A stretch of 64,000 bases of DNA from Streptomyces sp. NBC_01224 (lineage in GTDB: Bacteria; Actinomycetota; Actinomycetes; Streptomycetales; Streptomycetaceae): NCBI RefSeq assembly GCF_036002945.1, contig NZ_CP108529.1, forward strand, positions 4,030,001-4,094,000, written 5' to 3'. Positions 17,851 to 26,499 of the stretch are shown here, one piece after another; positions within the stretch are counted from its first letter, which is position 1; every line of letters begins with the position of its first letter. The notes under the pieces were generated by a model, which made no database searches, had not been told where the DNA came from, and was given only the letters and a program-made list of their open reading frames with translations. The translations under genes were made by a program, and so were the position numbers.

Positions 17851-18840
17851 TCAGTCGCGCTTGCGGCGCCGGTTCATGAGGACGAGTGCGCCCACGGCGG
17901 CGAGCACCAGTGCTCCGACCAGGGTGCTGCCCTTCACCTGTTGGCCGCTCGCCTCACCGGTGGCCGACGACGCGCCGCCGCCGTCCTTCGACGGCGCCCC
18001 GCTGTCACCACCGCCGCCGCCGGCGATGTCCACCCGCACCACATCGCTCTGCTCCCCCTCCGTGCCGAACATCAGCGCCGAGCCGTCCGCCGTGTACGTC
18101 ACCGACTCGGCCTGTCGCTGCAGCGGTGCCTGGACCGCGTGGTCGGTGCCGAGCCTGCCGTCCTTGAAGGCGTAGCCACGGGCGCTGAAGTACGAGCGCA
18201 GCACCAGCTCCTTGCCGTCCGGCGAGAACGCCCCGTCCGTCACCCACGGCACCTCACCCACCCGTCGGAAGACATTGGTGGCGCCGGTGGTGAGCTCGGC
18301 CGGGCCCTCGTACAGTCCGCCGCCGTCCTCGTTCTTCGACGCGATGTAGACGCGCCCGGTCGTGGGGTGGACCATCAGCGCCTCGGCGTTGCGCGGGCCG
18401 TCCGCGTACTTCACGTCGAACTGTGTGGCGCGGACCGTCGCGTCCTTGAGCTGCTTCGGCTCCGGGAAGCGGTAGATCCAGACGTGGTCCCAGCTGCCGT
18501 TCAGGTTGTCGCCGATGTCGCCGACGTACAGATTGCCATCGGGTCCGAGCGAGATGGCCTCGACGTCGCGCGGCTGCCCCACCCCCCGCAGGGTGATCGT
18601 CGCGAGGGTCTTCCCGGTGCGGGAGTCGACGGCGTAGATGTACGGCCCGTCGTCGCTGTCGTTGTGCGTCCAGTAGATGCCGGGGTGGGCGCGGCTGGCG
18701 GCGAGGCCGCTGGACTCGGTGATCCGGGGGTCTTCGATCGTGAAGCTCCGATCGGCTCCGTCTCCGGCCGCGACGGCGGGAGCCGCCCCGGCGAGGAGGA
18801 GCAGCGCGGCGGCTCCGGACACAGTCAGGTACGAACGCAT
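17851..18840 (-). CDS. Secreted, C-terminally anchored beta-propeller-like protein
   Basis: 329 aa from an ATG at 18840 (MRSYLTVSGAAALLLLAGAA), which gives a normal signal peptide ending near AVAAG; the longer open frame is rejected. The body has propeller-like repeats (SSGLAASRAHPGIYWTHNDS, VEAISLGPDGNLYVGDIGDN, NAEALMVHPTTGRVYIASKN, TDGAFSPDGKELVLRS). A Gly/Ser-rich linker precedes a C-terminal transmembrane helix (LVGALVLAAVGALVLM) and NRRRKRD, typical of a wall/membrane-anchored extracellular protein. No catalytic motif was seen. Its promoter faces the SGNH gene; 58 bp separate the two starts. Confidence 0.85.
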   Translation of the reverse strand: MRSYLTVSGAAALLLLAGAAPAVAAGDGADRSFTIEDPRITESSGLAASRAHPGIYWTHNDSDDGPYIYAVDSRTGKTLATITLRGVGQPRDVEAISLGPDGNLYVGDIGDNLNGSWDHVWIYRFPEPKQLKDATVRATQFDVKYADGPRNAEALMVHPTTGRVYIASKNEDGGGLYEGPAELTTGATNVFRRVGEVPWVTDGAFSPDGKELVLRSYFSARGYAFKDGRLGTDHAVQAPLQRQAESVTYTADGSALMFGTEGEQSDVVRVDIAGGGGGDSGAPSKDGGGASSATGEASGQQVKGSTLVGALVLAAVGALVLMNRRRKRD

Positions 18841-18898
18841 GACACAAGTGTCCATCGTCACGTCGCAGGTCGGATGAGTGATCCGCGATGATGACGCC

Positions 18899-19585
18899 AT
18901 GCGTTTCATGTTTGTCGGCGATTCCATGTCGATCGGCCGCGCCGGAGACTTCACCTGGCGCTACCGGATGTGGCAGCACCTCGCTTCCACTCTCGGTGCC
19001 CCGTTCGCGATCGTCGGCCCACGCAGCGAGCTGTACGACACCGGGACGAACACCCCTGTCTCGTGCGAGTACGGCGCCCCGGACTTTCCCGCCGGGGCCC
19101 GCACCCATCTGGCCGGCTGGGGTGAGGGCTGGCTGCACATGGCCCCGGTGATCGCCGACACGGTCACCGAGCACCGCACGGACATCCTGCTTGTCTCGCT
19201 CGGCCTGATAGACCTCGGGTTCTATACGGACAGCGGTCAGACCGCCCTGAACGCAAGGGCGTTCATCACGGCGGCCCGCACCGCGAACCCGCACGTCAAG
19301 ATGGTGCTCCTGCCCGTGATACCGAACATACGGGCCGAGTCGGACGCCTCGTTCGCCGCCGAGTGCGACCGTTTCAACGAGCTCCTGGCGAAGGCCGTCG
19401 CCGACCTCGACGACCCGATGTCCCCGATCCTGCTGGCCTCCCGCCCACCGGGGTACGACATCCACCGGGACACGTACGACGGGACACATCCCGGCCCCAC
19501 CGGCGAACACAAGCTGGCGGCCGCGTTCGCCGACGCGATGCACCAGGCGTGGGGCCTGGGCGGCCCGTACGCAGCCCTCCCGTAG
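18899..19585 (+). CDS. SGNH/GDSL-type hydrolase
   Basis: 228 aa from an ATG at 18899 (a GTG at 18878 is also possible). Block I MFVGDSMSIG holds the nucleophile Ser, and the C-terminal YDGTHPGPTGEHKLAAAF provides the Asp and His of block V, giving a complete triad. Block III lies near LLVSLGLIDLGFYTDSG. There is no signal peptide, so it is an intracellular esterase/lipase of unknown substrate. It is divergent from the propeller gene. Confidence 0.85.
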   Translation: MRFMFVGDSMSIGRAGDFTWRYRMWQHLASTLGAPFAIVGPRSELYDTGTNTPVSCEYGAPDFPAGARTHLAGWGEGWLHMAPVIADTVTEHRTDILLVSLGLIDLGFYTDSGQTALNARAFITAARTANPHVKMVLLPVIPNIRAESDASFAAECDRFNELLAKAVADLDDPMSPILLASRPPGYDIHRDTYDGTHPGPTGEHKLAAAFADAMHQAWGLGGPYAALP

Positions 19586-19642
19586 CCGGCATCCGCGGTC
19601 GGCACTCGTAGCCGGCCGCCAAGAAACCGAAGGACCCGGGAC

Positions 19643-20266
19643 ATGACGGGAACGGCCACCCGCTATCTCTATCTCGCCCGGCACGGCGAGGCGGAGGCGG
19701 ACGGCGGCGGACTGACGGAGAACGGCCGCCGCCAGGCGTACCTGCTCGGCCGACGGCTCCGCGAGCACCCCATCTCGGTGGTGCATCACGGCCCGCTGCC
19801 CCGGGCCGTCGAGACCGCGCGGCTGATGGGCGAACAGCTCGGCGACGTCCCCCTCCAGGGGGCGGAGAACGCCGGGGACTACGTCCCCCACTTCCCGGAC
19901 CGGGCCGAACTGCCGACGGACTGCGCCGACACCCTCCTCCGCTTCCTCGAACCATGCACGGCCGAAGAGCGCGTGCACGGACCGGAGTTGGCGCGCCGGG
20001 CCCTGGAGGCGTACACCGGCCCGGTGGCGGGCGACGAAGACGTCCACGAACTGGTCGTCACCCACAACTTCCTGGTGGCGTGGCTGGTACGGCACGCGAT
20101 GGCCGCGCCGCAATGGCGCTGGCTCGGTCTGAATCACGGTAATGCGTCGCTGACTGTCATCCGTTACAGCCCGGACCGTCCGGTGTCGGTCCTGGTCTGC
20201 AACGACATGCGGCACCTGCCCGACGAGCTGCGCTGGACGGGCTTCCCGCCCGGCCCCCGCTTCTGA
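19643..20266 (+). CDS. Histidine phosphatase family protein
   Basis: 207 aa. The RHG motif YLARHGEAEAD gives the phospho-accepting His, LPRAVETARLMGE provides the conserved Arg, and VVTHNFLVAWLVRHAM the second His. The fold is that of phosphoglycerate-mutase-like phosphatases (SixA/CobC/PhoE group). The substrate is unknown. It lies 57 bp after the SGNH gene and may be co-transcribed with it. Confidence 0.9.
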   Translation: MTGTATRYLYLARHGEAEADGGGLTENGRRQAYLLGRRLREHPISVVHHGPLPRAVETARLMGEQLGDVPLQGAENAGDYVPHFPDRAELPTDCADTLLRFLEPCTAEERVHGPELARRALEAYTGPVAGDEDVHELVVTHNFLVAWLVRHAMAAPQWRWLGLNHGNASLTVIRYSPDRPVSVLVCNDMRHLPDELRWTGFPPGPRF

Positions 20267-20267
20267 G

Positions 20268-20289
20268 AACCCGCCCGTCACCGGGTTCC
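20268..20289. terminator. Small hairpin between convergent phosphatase and XRE-cupin genes
   Basis: GAACCCG (20268-20274) pairs with CGGGTTC (20283-20289) around an 8-nt loop, right after the phosphatase stop and 7 bp from the end of the convergent regulator gene. It is a weak bidirectional terminator candidate. Confidence 0.4.
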
Positions 20290-20296
20290 CGGCACC

Positions 20297-20923
20297 TCAG
20301 CGCTCCGACCCCGTGGGCCGGGCCCTCACATGCATCCGCTCCCCCTGCTGCCCGAACAGGCTGAGGAATTCGACCGGATCGGGCCCGGCGCTGGCCCACG
20401 CATGCGGCGTACGCGTGTCGAACTCGGCGACCTCGCCGGCCGTGAGCACCAGATCGTGCTCGCCCAGCACCAGCCGTAGCCGCCCCGCGAGTACATACAC
20501 CCACTCGTACCCCTCGTGCACCCGCTGCTCCAGCGGACCCGTCGCCCCGCGACCGCCGGGCAGGATCTGCTTGTACGCGTGCAGCCCGCCGAGGTGCCGG
20601 GTGAGCGGCACGAAGGTCATGCCGTCCCGGGTGAAAGGGCGGAAATGGATACGTGGATCGCCGGTGGCGGGTGCGCCGACGAGTTCGTCCAGCTGCACCC
20701 CGTACGCCTTGGCCAGTGGCAGCAGCAGTTCGAGCGTGGGTTTGCGGCCGCCCGATTCCAGGCGCGAGAGGGTGCTGAGGGAGATCCCGGTCGTCTCGCT
20801 GAGCTGCGCCAGGGTCGTGCCGCGTTCCTGGCGCAGGGCGCGCAGCCGCGGCCCGACGCCTGTCAGGACGGTCGAGATCTCGTCGTCCGTACGCTCTCCG
20901 CGCTCTCCGTCTTGTTCATCCAT
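20297..20923 (-). CDS. XRE-family regulator with C-terminal cupin
   Basis: 208 aa. The HTH_3 domain (about 25-80: LRALRQERGTTLAQLSETTG, ISLSTLSRLESGGRKPTLE) is joined to a cupin_2 barrel (about 110-190: HEGYEWVYVLAGRLRLVLGE, LTAGEVAEFDTRTPHAWASA). This is the PuuR/ClgR-like XRE-cupin class that senses a small ligand through the cupin. An 11-residue spaced palindrome TTGCCG-N3-CGGCAA sits 12 bp upstream of its start, fitting autoregulation. It has no obvious partner gene. Confidence 0.92.
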   Translation of the reverse strand: MDEQDGERGERTDDEISTVLTGVGPRLRALRQERGTTLAQLSETTGISLSTLSRLESGGRKPTLELLLPLAKAYGVQLDELVGAPATGDPRIHFRPFTRDGMTFVPLTRHLGGLHAYKQILPGGRGATGPLEQRVHEGYEWVYVLAGRLRLVLGEHDLVLTAGEVAEFDTRTPHAWASAGPDPVEFLSLFGQQGERMHVRARPTGSER

Positions 20924-20934
20924 CTCCCCATTAT

Positions 20935-20949
20935 TTGCCGTCCCGGCAA
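20935..20949. promoter_or_regulatory. Palindrome upstream of the XRE-cupin gene
   Basis: TTGCCG-TCC-CGGCAA, perfect 6-bp arms, lies 12-26 bp upstream of the regulator start. It overlaps where the promoter or leader must be and lies just past the end of the TetR gene. Candidate autoregulatory operator. Confidence 0.5.
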
Positions 20950-20958
20950 CGGGGTGTG

Positions 20959-21597
20959 TCAGGACGGCAGGATCATGGCCAGTGAGAGACGGGTCAGCTC
21001 ATCGGTCAGCCACTCGGCGTCGACCTGCCGGGGGCGGCGGCCGTGATGGGCCATGAGTTCGTCCACCGAGTGGTTCAGCACAGTGACGGTCACGGTGTGG
21101 TCGCTCGCCACCGCCTCGCCCCGTCGCACGGCACGCTCGGCCTCGGAGGTCAGGAAGTCGATCCACATCGCCCGCCATGTCGCGAGGTGCTTGTCCACCT
21201 CCCGGCTCACCCCCAGCACCTCGACGAACGCCACCCGGGCCGCGCACGGGTCCTCGGTGACCGCCTTCACATAGGCGTCGAAGAGCAGCCGGACCCGTTC
21301 CGCCGTCGGGCAGTCCTCCATGCCCTCGGCCATCAGGGCGTTCTCGGCGGCGCGCAGCCCGTAGGTCGCCACCTCGTCGTAGATCGCCATCAGGAGCACC
21401 TCCCGCGAGACGAACTCCTGTTGGAAGATGTGGACGGGCACTTTCGCCTGTTCGCACAGAGCCTCGACACTCGTGTGCGCGTACCCGTACGCGGCGAACA
21501 ACTGGCGTCCGGCCCACAGGAGTCGGTCCCGTGCCCCCGGACCCTCCATGGCCTGTCCGACCGCCCTGTTCCGCTGGTTCGCCACGACACCCACCAT
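20959..21597 (-). CDS. TetR/AcrR-family transcriptional regulator
   Basis: 212 aa from an ATG at 21597 with an ideal GGAGGACCG ribosome site; the open frame continues upstream without coding character. The TetR HTH lies at about 20-65 (RLLWAGRQLFAAYGYAHTSV, EALCEQAKVPVHIFQQEF, VSREVLLMAIYDEV). It differs from the usual TetR turn in KVPVHIFQQEFVSRE, where most members read GVSxGxLYxHFxSKE. The C-terminal ligand domain is all-helical. Its target is unknown; the 5' side opens onto a 550-bp stretch without a clear gene. Confidence 0.88.
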   Translation of the reverse strand: MVGVVANQRNRAVGQAMEGPGARDRLLWAGRQLFAAYGYAHTSVEALCEQAKVPVHIFQQEFVSREVLLMAIYDEVATYGLRAAENALMAEGMEDCPTAERVRLLFDAYVKAVTEDPCAARVAFVEVLGVSREVDKHLATWRAMWIDFLTSEAERAVRRGEAVASDHTVTVTVLNHSVDELMAHHGRRPRQVDAEWLTDELTRLSLAMILPS

Positions 21598-22149
21598 CGG
21601 TCCTCCTTCGTCGTCCGTACCGCTGCCCCCACTCTCCACGCTCTGCCCCGCCGGTGGTGTCACCGCCACGCACTCGGGCACGCGTAGGGCGGTGCTTCGG
21701 TCAAGTCCGATTGCCCATCGAATCGTTGCTGCTACCGTCTGAATTTTGGATCTACGGAGGTCGGTGCTCCCGAGCGCCACGCGCACCTGGGGCGAGGGCG
21801 CCTGGTCCCCGAGTAGCTGCTCCTGATCAAAAAGACCCCTCAGTGACCCCGGAGAGCCCCCTTTCGCGTCACTCCACGGGTGCACCCACACCCAAAAGGG
21901 CCACGTGCGAGGGGGGTTTGCCAACCAACCCGCCCCGGGCCGCAAGGCGCCCACCAACGGCATTCGCCGACACTTCCCCACCGGGTCTCCGACGCCGGAC
22001 CTCCGACCTGACGGAGATCGAACTCCGCCGCATGCACGACGAACCGCCCGAGTCCCCGCACTTCGGCGAGCCGTTCCTCTGGACGGCCCTGTTCCGCCGA
22101 ACCACCGAGTCCTGACGAGCGATTGCCTGCTGCCCGACTGCCGAGCGTT
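21598..22149. other. 550-bp gap with a coding-like fragment at its end
   Basis: No complete gene is supported. The part next to the TetR start is probably its promoter (AT-richer around 21725-21750; CGATT and AATCG half-sites around 21708-21725). At 21990-22115 on the plus strand a frame ending in MHDEPPESPHFGEPFLWTAL and FRRTTES has strong GC3 bias but no start or domain. It may be the tail of a lost gene. The middle (21830-21930) holds C-rich and G-rich runs. Confidence 0.4.
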
Positions 22150-22734
22150 TCAGCAGGACCGCGAGGGCAGGGCCGTGAACATGACGTCTGCGGCCCGAGC
22201 GGTGACTTCGAGCTCGTCACCGAGAGCCCATTCGGCGACCCGCGAGACCGTGGCGGCCGGGATGCGGTCGCTGATTCCGGGGGCCGCCGGAATGTCCTGC
22301 GTCGCGTGGGCGTCGTGCGGCATGACGACCCGATACCCCAGCGCCAGGGCTGCGCGGGCCGTCGCCTGGACACACATCTCCGACATCACACCGCAGATGG
22401 CGAGCGCCTGTACCTGCGATTCGGTCAAGAGACCGCCCAGCGAAGTCCCGTCGAACCCGTTGTCCTTGGTTTTACGGATCACGACCTCAGTGGGGCCGGC
22501 CTCGACGGGATGGTGAAGTTCCCAACCGGGCGTGTGCGGCTCGTCGCCCGCTCCGGCCGGCCCGTCGTTCTGAATGTGGACAACGAGCGCCCCGCTCCTT
22601 CGCGCCCGTGCGATCAGGTCTGCCGTCCGGTCCAGGAGCCGGTCCGTCTCGGGTACTGCCCTGTCACCGCGGACGGCGGCCTTCTGAACGTCCACAACGA
22701 GCAGGGCCTCTGCGGGAAGCGCACGATTGTCCAT
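22150..22734 (-). CDS. Isochorismatase-family cysteine hydrolase
   Basis: 194 aa from an ATG at 22734 (MDNRALPAEALLVVDVQKA). The catalytic triad can be read: Asp in LLVVDVQ, Lys in VIRKTKDNGF, Cys in ICGVMSEMCVQATARAA with the preceding cis-peptide G-V-M. This is the nicotinamidase/isochorismatase fold; the many members hydrolyse amides or isochorismate-like ethers, and the substrate here is unknown. Length is normal. It ends the minus-strand block before a two-component operon and does not look co-transcribed with it (the response regulator ends 127 bp upstream). Confidence 0.9.
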   Translation of the reverse strand: MDNRALPAEALLVVDVQKAAVRGDRAVPETDRLLDRTADLIARARRSGALVVHIQNDGPAGAGDEPHTPGWELHHPVEAGPTEVVIRKTKDNGFDGTSLGGLLTESQVQALAICGVMSEMCVQATARAALALGYRVVMPHDAHATQDIPAAPGISDRIPAATVSRVAEWALGDELEVTARAADVMFTALPSRSC

Positions 22735-22860
22735 GCCGTCATCATGTCCGCCGGCGCCGTGCACCTCTACGTTTTTTCGACCCGATGGCAAGAGAGGCCG
22801 CCGCCTCCCCCGACGGCGGAGTGGGCGACAGCATTCCCACGGGCCGCGCCGACGACAACG

Positions 22861-23592
22861 TCACAGTCCCGGCCGGCCGGAGGTCACCAAGCCCGTCTCG
22901 TAGGCGACGATCACCAGCTGCGCGCGGTCGCGCGCCCGGAGCTTGGACAGCAGGCGTCCGATGTGGGTCTTGACCGTGGCGAGGCTCAGGTGCAGGTGCT
23001 CCGCCAGTTCCGCGTTGGAGAGGCCGCGGGCGATCAGGCTCAGGACCTCCAGCTCGCGGTCCGTGACGCCGTCGAGGGTGCGGGCCGGTGGGCGGCCCGG
23101 CTCGGGGCGGCGGGCGAAGTCGGCGATCAGGCGGCGGGTGACCGAGGGGGCGAGGAGGGAGTCTCCGGCGGCGATGACGGTGATGGCGTTCAGGACCTCC
23201 GACGGCGGTGTGTCCTTCAGGAGGAAGCCCGCCGCGCCCGCGCGAAGGGCGGCATAGACGTACTCGTCCAGGTCGAAGGTGGTGAGGATGAGGACGCGGG
23301 CGCCGACTGTGGACGGATCGGCGCAGATGCGGCGGGTGGCCTCGATGCCGTCCAGGCCTGGCATGCGGATGTCCATGAGGACGACGTCCGGCTGTTCGCG
23401 ACGGACGAGTTCGACGGCTTCGGTGCCGGTCGCCGCCTCGCCGACGGCGGTCAGGCCGGGGGTGTGGTCGACGAGGACGCGGAAGCTGCCGCGGACCATG
23501 GCCTGGTCGTCGGCGATGAGGACGCGGACGGGGCCCGGATCCGGGGCGGCGGAGGCCGGTCCGGCCTGCCCGGGAACTGTCGGCTCGGTCAT
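22861..23592 (-). CDS. NarL/LuxR-type response regulator
   Basis: 243 aa. The receiver domain (about 18-135) has VRVLIADDQAMVRGS and phospho-acceptor Asp in DVVLMDIRMPGLDG. The C-terminal LuxR HTH (about 175-235) has VTDRELEVLSLIARGLSNAE, then ATVKTHIGRLLSKL. The start overlaps the kinase stop by 4 bp (ATGA), marking them as a cognate pair. Confidence 0.95.
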   Translation of the reverse strand: MTEPTVPGQAGPASAAPDPGPVRVLIADDQAMVRGSFRVLVDHTPGLTAVGEAATGTEAVELVRREQPDVVLMDIRMPGLDGIEATRRICADPSTVGARVLILTTFDLDEYVYAALRAGAAGFLLKDTPPSEVLNAITVIAAGDSLLAPSVTRRLIADFARRPEPGRPPARTLDGVTDRELEVLSLIARGLSNAELAEHLHLSLATVKTHIGRLLSKLRARDRAQLVIVAYETGLVTSGRPGL

Positions 23593-24791
23593 GACGGGCT
23601 CCCTCCGTCGATCGGGAGCCGTACGGACACGGCGAAGCCGCCCTCGGTCCGAGGACCGGCCTCGAAGCTCCCGCCGTACATGAGTGCCCGCTCCCGCATG
23701 CCCATCAGGCCATGTCCGCCCGGCAGTTCCCGGGCTGGTGGGCGTGTGCCGCCCGAAGGCCCGTCATCGACCACGTCGATACGGACGGCCTCTCCGCCGT
23801 CCGCCGCGACCGCGACCTCGACCGTGACCAGGCAGCGAGTCGGTGCAGCGTGCTTGACCACATTGGTCAGACCCTCCTGCACGATCCGGTACACCGTCAG
23901 CTGCGTACCCTCCGCAAGGGATTCCGCTCCGCGGACCGTCAGGTCCACGTCGACCCTCGCCCGGCGCGCGTCCTGGGCCAGTCGGGCCAGGTCACCGAGG
24001 CCCTGCGCCGGCCTCAACGGGGCACCTTCCGTGCGCAGTACGCCAAGAGTGCGGCGCATCTCCGTCAGTGCGGCCCTGCTGGTCTCCTCTATGACCTTCA
24101 GTGCGGTCCGGGCCTCCTGCGGATCGGCCTGGGCCACATGGGCGGCGACGCCCGCCTTGACGGCGATCAGGCTGAGGTTGTGCGACACGATGTCGTGCAA
24201 CTCGCGGGCGATGCGCAGCCGTTCCTCGTTGAGTACGCGCTCGGCCCGTCGCTGCTCCTGCCGCTGTGCCTCGGCCCGGCGGGAGCGTACGACGAAGCCC
24301 GCCGTCCAGGCACCGCCGATCACCACCAGCACCAGGGCGACCAGGCCCGCGGCTCCCTGCCGGTCCCCGGCCGGGGTGATCACCGCCTCGTCCAGGTACA
24401 CCCCGCCGGCCGCCACCGGCAGCGCGAGCGCAAGCGCCGTCACCGAGCGGCGGGCGGGCTCCGCCAGGCCCACCGGATAGGCGGCCAGGCCCGCCGCCGC
24501 GTACGGCTCGCGCGTCAGGTCCAGGACGGAAGCGGCGGTGAGGGCCGCCAGTACGACGCCCATGACCGGCAGGGGCCAACGGCGGCGCAACGCGATGGGC
24601 AGACCGACGGCAGCGACGATCAGCCACAGGAGCCAGGCCGGGCCGTCGTAGACCGGCTGCCCGTCGGCTGCGGTCATGCCTGCAAAGCCGGCATAGATCG
24701 CGCTCACGGCGACAGCCGACGCAAGGTCGACGGCGTAGAGATGGCAGCCGCCCGTGCGGTTCATGGCACGACCGTATCTGTCCCGGCCCAC
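23589..24791 (-). CDS. Two-component sensor histidine kinase (NarX/DesK type)
   Basis: 400 aa from a GTG at 24791 that directly follows the previous stop (an ATG at 24764 is an alternative). There are 5-6 N-terminal transmembrane segments with no extracytoplasmic sensor domain, then the HisKA_3 box RIARELHDIVSHNLSLIAVK (phospho-His) and a HATPase with VQEGLTNVVKHA and LPGGHGLMGMRERA. This is the DesK-like class that pairs with LuxR response regulators. The preceding membrane protein gene abuts it, so the operon is membrane protein, kinase, regulator; the membrane protein may be sensor partner or target. Confidence 0.92.
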   Translation of the reverse strand: MGRDRYGRAMNRTGGCHLYAVDLASAVAVSAIYAGFAGMTAADGQPVYDGPAWLLWLIVAAVGLPIALRRRWPLPVMGVVLAALTAASVLDLTREPYAAAGLAAYPVGLAEPARRSVTALALALPVAAGGVYLDEAVITPAGDRQGAAGLVALVLVVIGGAWTAGFVVRSRRAEAQRQEQRRAERVLNEERLRIARELHDIVSHNLSLIAVKAGVAAHVAQADPQEARTALKVIEETSRAALTEMRRTLGVLRTEGAPLRPAQGLGDLARLAQDARRARVDVDLTVRGAESLAEGTQLTVYRIVQEGLTNVVKHAAPTRCLVTVEVAVAADGGEAVRIDVVDDGPSGGTRPPARELPGGHGLMGMRERALMYGGSFEAGPRTEGGFAVSVRLPIDGGSPS

Positions 24792-25607
24792 TCAGCCCGC
24801 CTGTCCCAGCAAGACCATCAGCACCAGTGTGACCAGCGTCAGCGGCACCCAGCGCAGAACGGCGGCCCGGCTGGGCCGCGGGCCTTCCCGCAGCAGTCCG
24901 AAGCCCAGCGGCAGCAGGGCGGCGGTCAGCCCCACGAGGGCCACCAGTGACAGCGGGGTGGTGCCCTTGAGCACACCCAACGGCAGGGCCGCCATCAGCG
25001 CGAGGGCGAACGCGCGTACCGGGCCGAGTGTCCGGGTGCGCCAGGCGCCGAGGGCGAGCACCAGCCAGCCTGCCAGGATGGCGAGGTTCAGCGCGGAGAA
25101 GATCTGGAAGGCACCGTACGTTTCGGAGACGGCCCGGGTGGCGGCCTCGGCGCCCTCGGCGTCGGTCAGCCGGAAAGCCATGTGGTCCGCTCCGGCGTGA
25201 AAGGTACGGGCGAACAGCCCGGACATGGCCGGCACTCCGCCCCACAGGCCCCAGCCAGGACTGCGGGTTCCGATCCGGGCGGCAAGCACGGCCACGGCGG
25301 GCCAGAGCAGCAGATTGCCCGCGCCGAAGAGGGCGTACGAAGTGGCCATCAGCCCGGGATCATGTTCGTACGCGGCAAGTTGAGCGGGAAAAAAGAAGTC
25401 GGAGCGTACCCGCACCAGGGCTCCGGCCAGCATGAGCAGCGGGCCCAGCACCATGGCGACGCCGCCCACCCAGCGGCCCGGAAAGGCCTCCATGACCTCC
25501 ACCGGGAGCATGCGGCCGAGGGCGGTGGAGGCGCGAGCGGGAGCGGCAGCCGTCGCGGTTGCTGCGGGCAAGGATTCGGGGGCGGTGTTCCGTGGCAGCG
25601 TGGTCAT
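24792..25607 (-). CDS. Polytopic membrane protein of unknown function
   Basis: 271 aa from an ATG at 25607 (MTTLPRNTAPESLPAATATA); the longer frame is out of character. It has about seven hydrophobic segments, for example VGGVAMVLGPLLMLAGALVR, GNLLLWPAVAVLAARIG, and LTLVTLVLMVLLGQAG at the end. No transporter motif was seen. Its stop touches the start of the histidine kinase, so the three genes are one operon. Confidence 0.8.
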   Translation of the reverse strand: MTTLPRNTAPESLPAATATAAAPARASTALGRMLPVEVMEAFPGRWVGGVAMVLGPLLMLAGALVRVRSDFFFPAQLAAYEHDPGLMATSYALFGAGNLLLWPAVAVLAARIGTRSPGWGLWGGVPAMSGLFARTFHAGADHMAFRLTDAEGAEAATRAVSETYGAFQIFSALNLAILAGWLVLALGAWRTRTLGPVRAFALALMAALPLGVLKGTTPLSLVALVGLTAALLPLGFGLLREGPRPSRAAVLRWVPLTLVTLVLMVLLGQAG

Positions 25608-25879
25608 ACCGCCGACCATGTCCTGGCCGCCCCGTCCACGGCATCGGACCAGGGCCTGGATTGCGGCGTCAGACCTGGGTATGACCGGCGACGCCCGGGG
25701 TGTGGGAAGGCTGTTCCCCGTACGCGACGGCTCGGGCGGACCGGAGTGCCCGTGGGGATGTGGCACTGGGGGCCCTTTGCGTCACGTCCGGTTCGAGGTG
25801 GGGTGCGGGCGGGCTCGGGGCCGCTCGCGGCCGCCGCCTCCAGGACTTGCCGCGCGGTTGCCGCCACTGACGGGGCGGA

Positions 25880-26335
25880 TCAGGGGCGCGGCCACCGGCG
25901 TCCGCTCAGGCGCTCGATGTCGGCGTTGAAGCGCCTGAGGTACGCGGCGAAGGCCGAGACGTCCTCCTCGGACCAGTCGGACATGATCTGGTCCAGCGAG
26001 TCCGTATTGCGCTCCCGCTCGTCGTCGAGCATGCGCGCACCCTCGTCGGTGATGCGGAACTTGCGAGCCATACCGCCCTCGGGATCGGGTATGCGCTCCA
26101 CGAGACCGGCGCGCTTCGCCGCGGCGGTCTGCCGGTTGAGGGTCGAGGCGTCGAGCCCGAAGGCGTCGCTCAGTTCACCGATCGACATCGGCCCCTGGAC
26201 ACGGATGCGGCTGAGCAGGATGTAGGCGCTCCGCTCCAGTCGGCTGTCCTCGCGGCGGCCGTTCCTGTGATGCAGAAGTCCATGGCGGCTGAGCAGCATC
26301 TGCTCGTACTCGACCTCTTGCGTAGCCCTGACCAT
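25880..26335 (-). CDS. MarR-family regulator of the divergent MFS exporter
   Basis: 151 aa from an ATG at 26335. The winged HTH lies at about 45-110 (ERSAYILLSRIRVQGPMSIG, ELSDAFGLDASTLNRQTAAA, wing RIPDPEGGMARKFRITDEG), with dimerisation helices at both ends. It is divergent from the DHA2 exporter at 26500, and a perfect 33-bp palindrome lies between the two starts. The family logic is repression of the exporter and of itself until a drug-like ligand binds (inference from layout). Confidence 0.92.
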   Translation of the reverse strand: MVRATQEVEYEQMLLSRHGLLHHRNGRREDSRLERSAYILLSRIRVQGPMSIGELSDAFGLDASTLNRQTAAAKRAGLVERIPDPEGGMARKFRITDEGARMLDDERERNTDSLDQIMSDWSEEDVSAFAAYLRRFNADIERLSGRRWPRP

Positions 26336-26415
26336 GCGACCGCTGCCTCTCGCTCCTTGCCGGGCCGCCGGCACGTTTCATTTCGGAGCGGCCCCGCTCC
26401 ATCCTCTCACACGAT

Positions 26416-26448
26416 TATGCATAGCGCACACAATGTGCGCTATGCATA
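26416..26448. promoter_or_regulatory. Perfect 33-bp palindromic operator between marR and the MFS gene
   Basis: TATGCATAGCGCACA (26416-26430), spacer CAA, and the exact complement TGTGCGCTATGCATA (26434-26448). Each arm itself carries TATGCATA. It lies 81 bp upstream of the MarR start and 52 bp upstream of the MFS start in an AT-rich patch that also holds the promoters. It is a strong MarR operator candidate. Confidence 0.85.
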
Positions 26449-26499
26449 GTTCATGTACGATGCAATTCGATACCCGACAGCCACCCGAGGAGTCCCGGT

